Below the pieces are notes generated by a model that had not been told where the DNA came from, made no database searches, and saw only the letters and a program-made list of their open reading frames with translations. Below are positions 34,757 to 35,990 of a stretch of 35,990 nucleotides of DNA, in pieces. Numbering within the stretch: position 1 is the first letter of the stretch; each line of letters starts with the position of its first letter. The translations under genes were made by a program, and so were the position numbers. Origin of the DNA: Chlorobiota bacterium (GTDB taxonomy: Bacteria > Bacteroidota > Ignavibacteria > Tepidaquicellales > OLB5); contig JAKEEM010000030.1 in the NCBI GenBank assembly GCA_022616535.1, forward strand, positions 1-35,990, read 5' to 3'.

Positions 34757-35078
34757 TTATTTAATTAAAACCATTTTCTTAGTTTGTTGGTAATCTCCCG
34801 ATTGAAGTCTGTAAAAATATACACCGCTCGTCAGGTTTGAGCCGTCAAAATCCGCTTCATACGTGCCGGGTTTTAGCTGCTCATTAACAAGTATCATCAC
34901 TTCCTCACCCCGCATATTATATACAATTAATTTCACGTTTGACGTTTGACCTTTCACGCTTGCAGGTATATCAAATCTGATTTTAGTTGTTGGGTTGAAA
35001 GGGATTTGGATAGTTTTGGGAAAGGGAAAACATATTCGGTATATTGGCAGGAGGCAGGCAGGAGTCACAATCCCACTT
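34757..35078 (-). pseudogene. Remnant of a T9SS-secreted protein: C-terminal sorting domain only, frameshifted
   Basis: One frame carries PTTKIRFDIP through GVYFYRLQSGDYQQTKKMVLIK, the last ~75 residues of a T9SS sorting domain. The conserved start of the domain, FSLSQNYPNPF, is in a different frame, and the two join at the T-run read from 34998-35000, where one base too many is present. Upstream the FSLSQ frame runs only about 17 codons, to a stop at 35079-35081. No propeller or catalytic part is left, so this is the tail of a lost gene. An alternative open frame from 35110 exists but its N-terminus has no family resemblance. Confidence 0.75.
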
Positions 35079-35137
35079 TCAAACCGTCTTCGGACGGAAT
35101 TTAAATCCACCTGGGTGGTATTTTTTAAAAATCAAAT

Positions 35138-35190
35138 AGTAAAAAGTAAAGAGTAAAATAAAAGCAAAAAGTAAAAAATAAATAAATAAT
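35138..35190. repeat. Low-complexity agtaaaa tract
   Basis: Repeated units of the type agtaaaa, aaaaagtaaa and aaataaata fill this stretch between the decayed T9SS gene and the terminators of hmgA. I see no gene in it. Confidence 0.65.
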
Positions 35191-35238
35191 TGTAGGGGCA
35201 AGAGCTTGCCTGCCCACTGGCATGGTCACTCGCCAGAT

Positions 35239-35268
35239 AAAAAAATGACCCGCCAGCTGGCAGGGTCA
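35239..35268 (-). terminator. Second terminator hairpin downstream of hmgA
   Basis: tgaccc-gccag and ctggc-a-gggtca (35246-35268) are nearly perfectly self-complementary with one bulged base. Seven A residues at 35239-35245 give T7 after the stem on the minus strand. Confidence 0.75.
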
Positions 35269-35290
35269 AATATTTATAGAAAAGCGGACG

Positions 35291-35317
35291 ACAAAAATAA
35301 TGACCCCGTCGGGGTCA
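35291..35317 (-). terminator. First terminator hairpin downstream of hmgA
   Basis: tgacccc-gtc-ggggtca (35301-35317) is a perfect 7-bp stem. On the minus strand it is followed by TTATTTTTGT. It lies 64 bases after the hmgA stop. Confidence 0.75.
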
Positions 35318-35380
35318 CATAATTATAAACCGTGTTTTGCTTTTCACTCCCAATTCGGCAATCTGAAATCCGAAATGTTT

Positions 35381-35990
35381 TTACTCTATTTCCGCTTCAT
35401 GCCCTTCTTCGTTCCATGTATAGGGATAGTTGGCAGCATCATAATCCTTCGCATAGGTCGTCAGCTTAAGCGCGTGGAAGGTATCGAGCATAACGGCAAG
35501 TTCAAGCGTTTCCTTTTTGCCGATTGACGCTTCTGCAGTTCCGGGATGCGGACCGTGCGGTATTCCCCCCGGGTGCAGTGTAAATGACGCAATATCAACT
35601 CCCTTGCGTGACATAAAGTTACCTTCAACATAATAAAGAACCTCATCGCTATCAATGTTACTGTGGTTGTAAGGAGCCGGAATTGCTTCAGGGTGGTAAT
35701 CAAATAGCCTTGGACAGAATGAACATACGACAAAGTTGGTGCCTTCAAACGTCTGGTGAACGGGCGGCGGCTGGTGGATTTTGCCTGTAATCGGCATAAA
35801 GTCATTAATATTAAATATCCACGGATAAAAATATCCATCCCACCCAACTACATCAAGCGGGTGGAAATTATAATAATAATTATGAAGTTTGTTGAACTTT
35901 TTAATCTTTAGCAAAAACTCACCCTTCTGGTCCATGGTGATTAATTCCTGCGGAACACGGAAATCACGCTCGCAAAAAGGCGAGTGTTCC
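35381..35990 (-). CDS. hmgA: Homogentisate 1,2-dioxygenase, C-terminal part (gene continues past window edge)
   Basis: The frame stays open to 35990, so the start is outside the window; the internal ATG at 35935 is not the start, because EHSPFCERDFRVPQEL upstream is conserved family sequence. The ~202 residues seen include HPLDVVGWDGYFYPW, PPPVHQTFEG, and the iron-binding region HSNIDSDE, with His and Glu ligands, followed by the third His in GGIPHGPHPG. The enzyme opens the homogentisate ring to maleylacetoacetate in tyrosine and phenylalanine breakdown. Tandem terminators follow the stop. No other gene of the pathway is visible. Confidence 0.93.
   Translation of the reverse strand, partial: EHSPFCERDFRVPQELITMDQKGEFLLKIKKFNKLHNYYYNFHPLDVVGWDGYFYPWIFNINDFMPITGKIHQPPPVHQTFEGTNFVVCSFCPRLFDYHPEAIPAPYNHSNIDSDEVLYYVEGNFMSRKGVDIASFTLHPGGIPHGPHPGTAEASIGKKETLELAVMLDTFHALKLTTYAKDYDAANYPYTWNEEGHEAEIE

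Overview
The window is AT-rich bacterial DNA, most likely from the Ignavibacteria/Chlorobiota-Bacteroidota side of the FCB superphylum. The evidence is: C-terminal type IX secretion (T9SS) sorting domains with the motif FSLSQNYPNPFNPxT; an OstA-like LptA protein and an HU-domain/SPOR protein of the kind found in that group; a fused 2-oxoacid dehydrogenase E1; matches to the Bacteroidota -7 promoter element TAnnTTTG in front of several genes; and few Shine-Dalgarno sequences. No phage, transposase, integrase or CRISPR array is visible.

Layout. 1-3748: two paralogous secreted seven-bladed beta-propeller proteins with T9SS tails, on the minus strand, separated by a small secreted cysteine-containing protein. 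A copy of the upstream repeat at the left edge suggests another family member just outside the window. 3870-11095: a divergent helix-turn-helix protein with a long helical tail, then a very large alpha-2-macroglobulin that carries a carboxypeptidase-regulatory-like domain and a stretch resembling a TonB-receptor plug. 11292-11367: tRNA-Pro(UGG). 11559-19043: housekeeping and signalling genes, namely a PDZ-membrane-GAF-PP2C phosphatase, a DUF971 protein, fructose-bisphosphatase, RadA, IspF and Lnt. 19040-24253: an envelope block on the minus strand, namely KdsD/KpsF, LptC, OstA-like LptA, HU, and a membrane protein joining an HU-like domain to SPOR. 24340-34272: RlmD-type rRNA methyltransferase, a frameshifted DUF885 peptidase-like lipoprotein, an OppD/DppD ATPase, a GlmM-type phosphohexomutase, a fused E1 alpha/beta and an acyl-CoA synthetase. 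34331-35990: a patchwork of small elements (orphan MNT nucleotidyltransferase, decayed T9SS tail, REP-like hairpins, tandem terminators) and the 3' part of homogentisate 1,2-dioxygenase, which runs off the right edge.

Several genes share an outer-envelope theme. KdsD makes the Kdo precursor, LptC and the OstA-like protein move lipopolysaccharide, Lnt finishes lipoproteins, the SPOR protein probably binds septal peptidoglycan, and the macroglobulin and propeller proteins are exported. The least ordinary items are the macroglobulin with the plug-like insert, the HU-SPOR membrane protein beside a separate HU gene, and the tandem propeller family with near-identical blades and a shared upstream repeat. 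Two genes are broken by probable single-base indels (DUF885 and the T9SS-tail remnant); these are either decay or sequencing errors.
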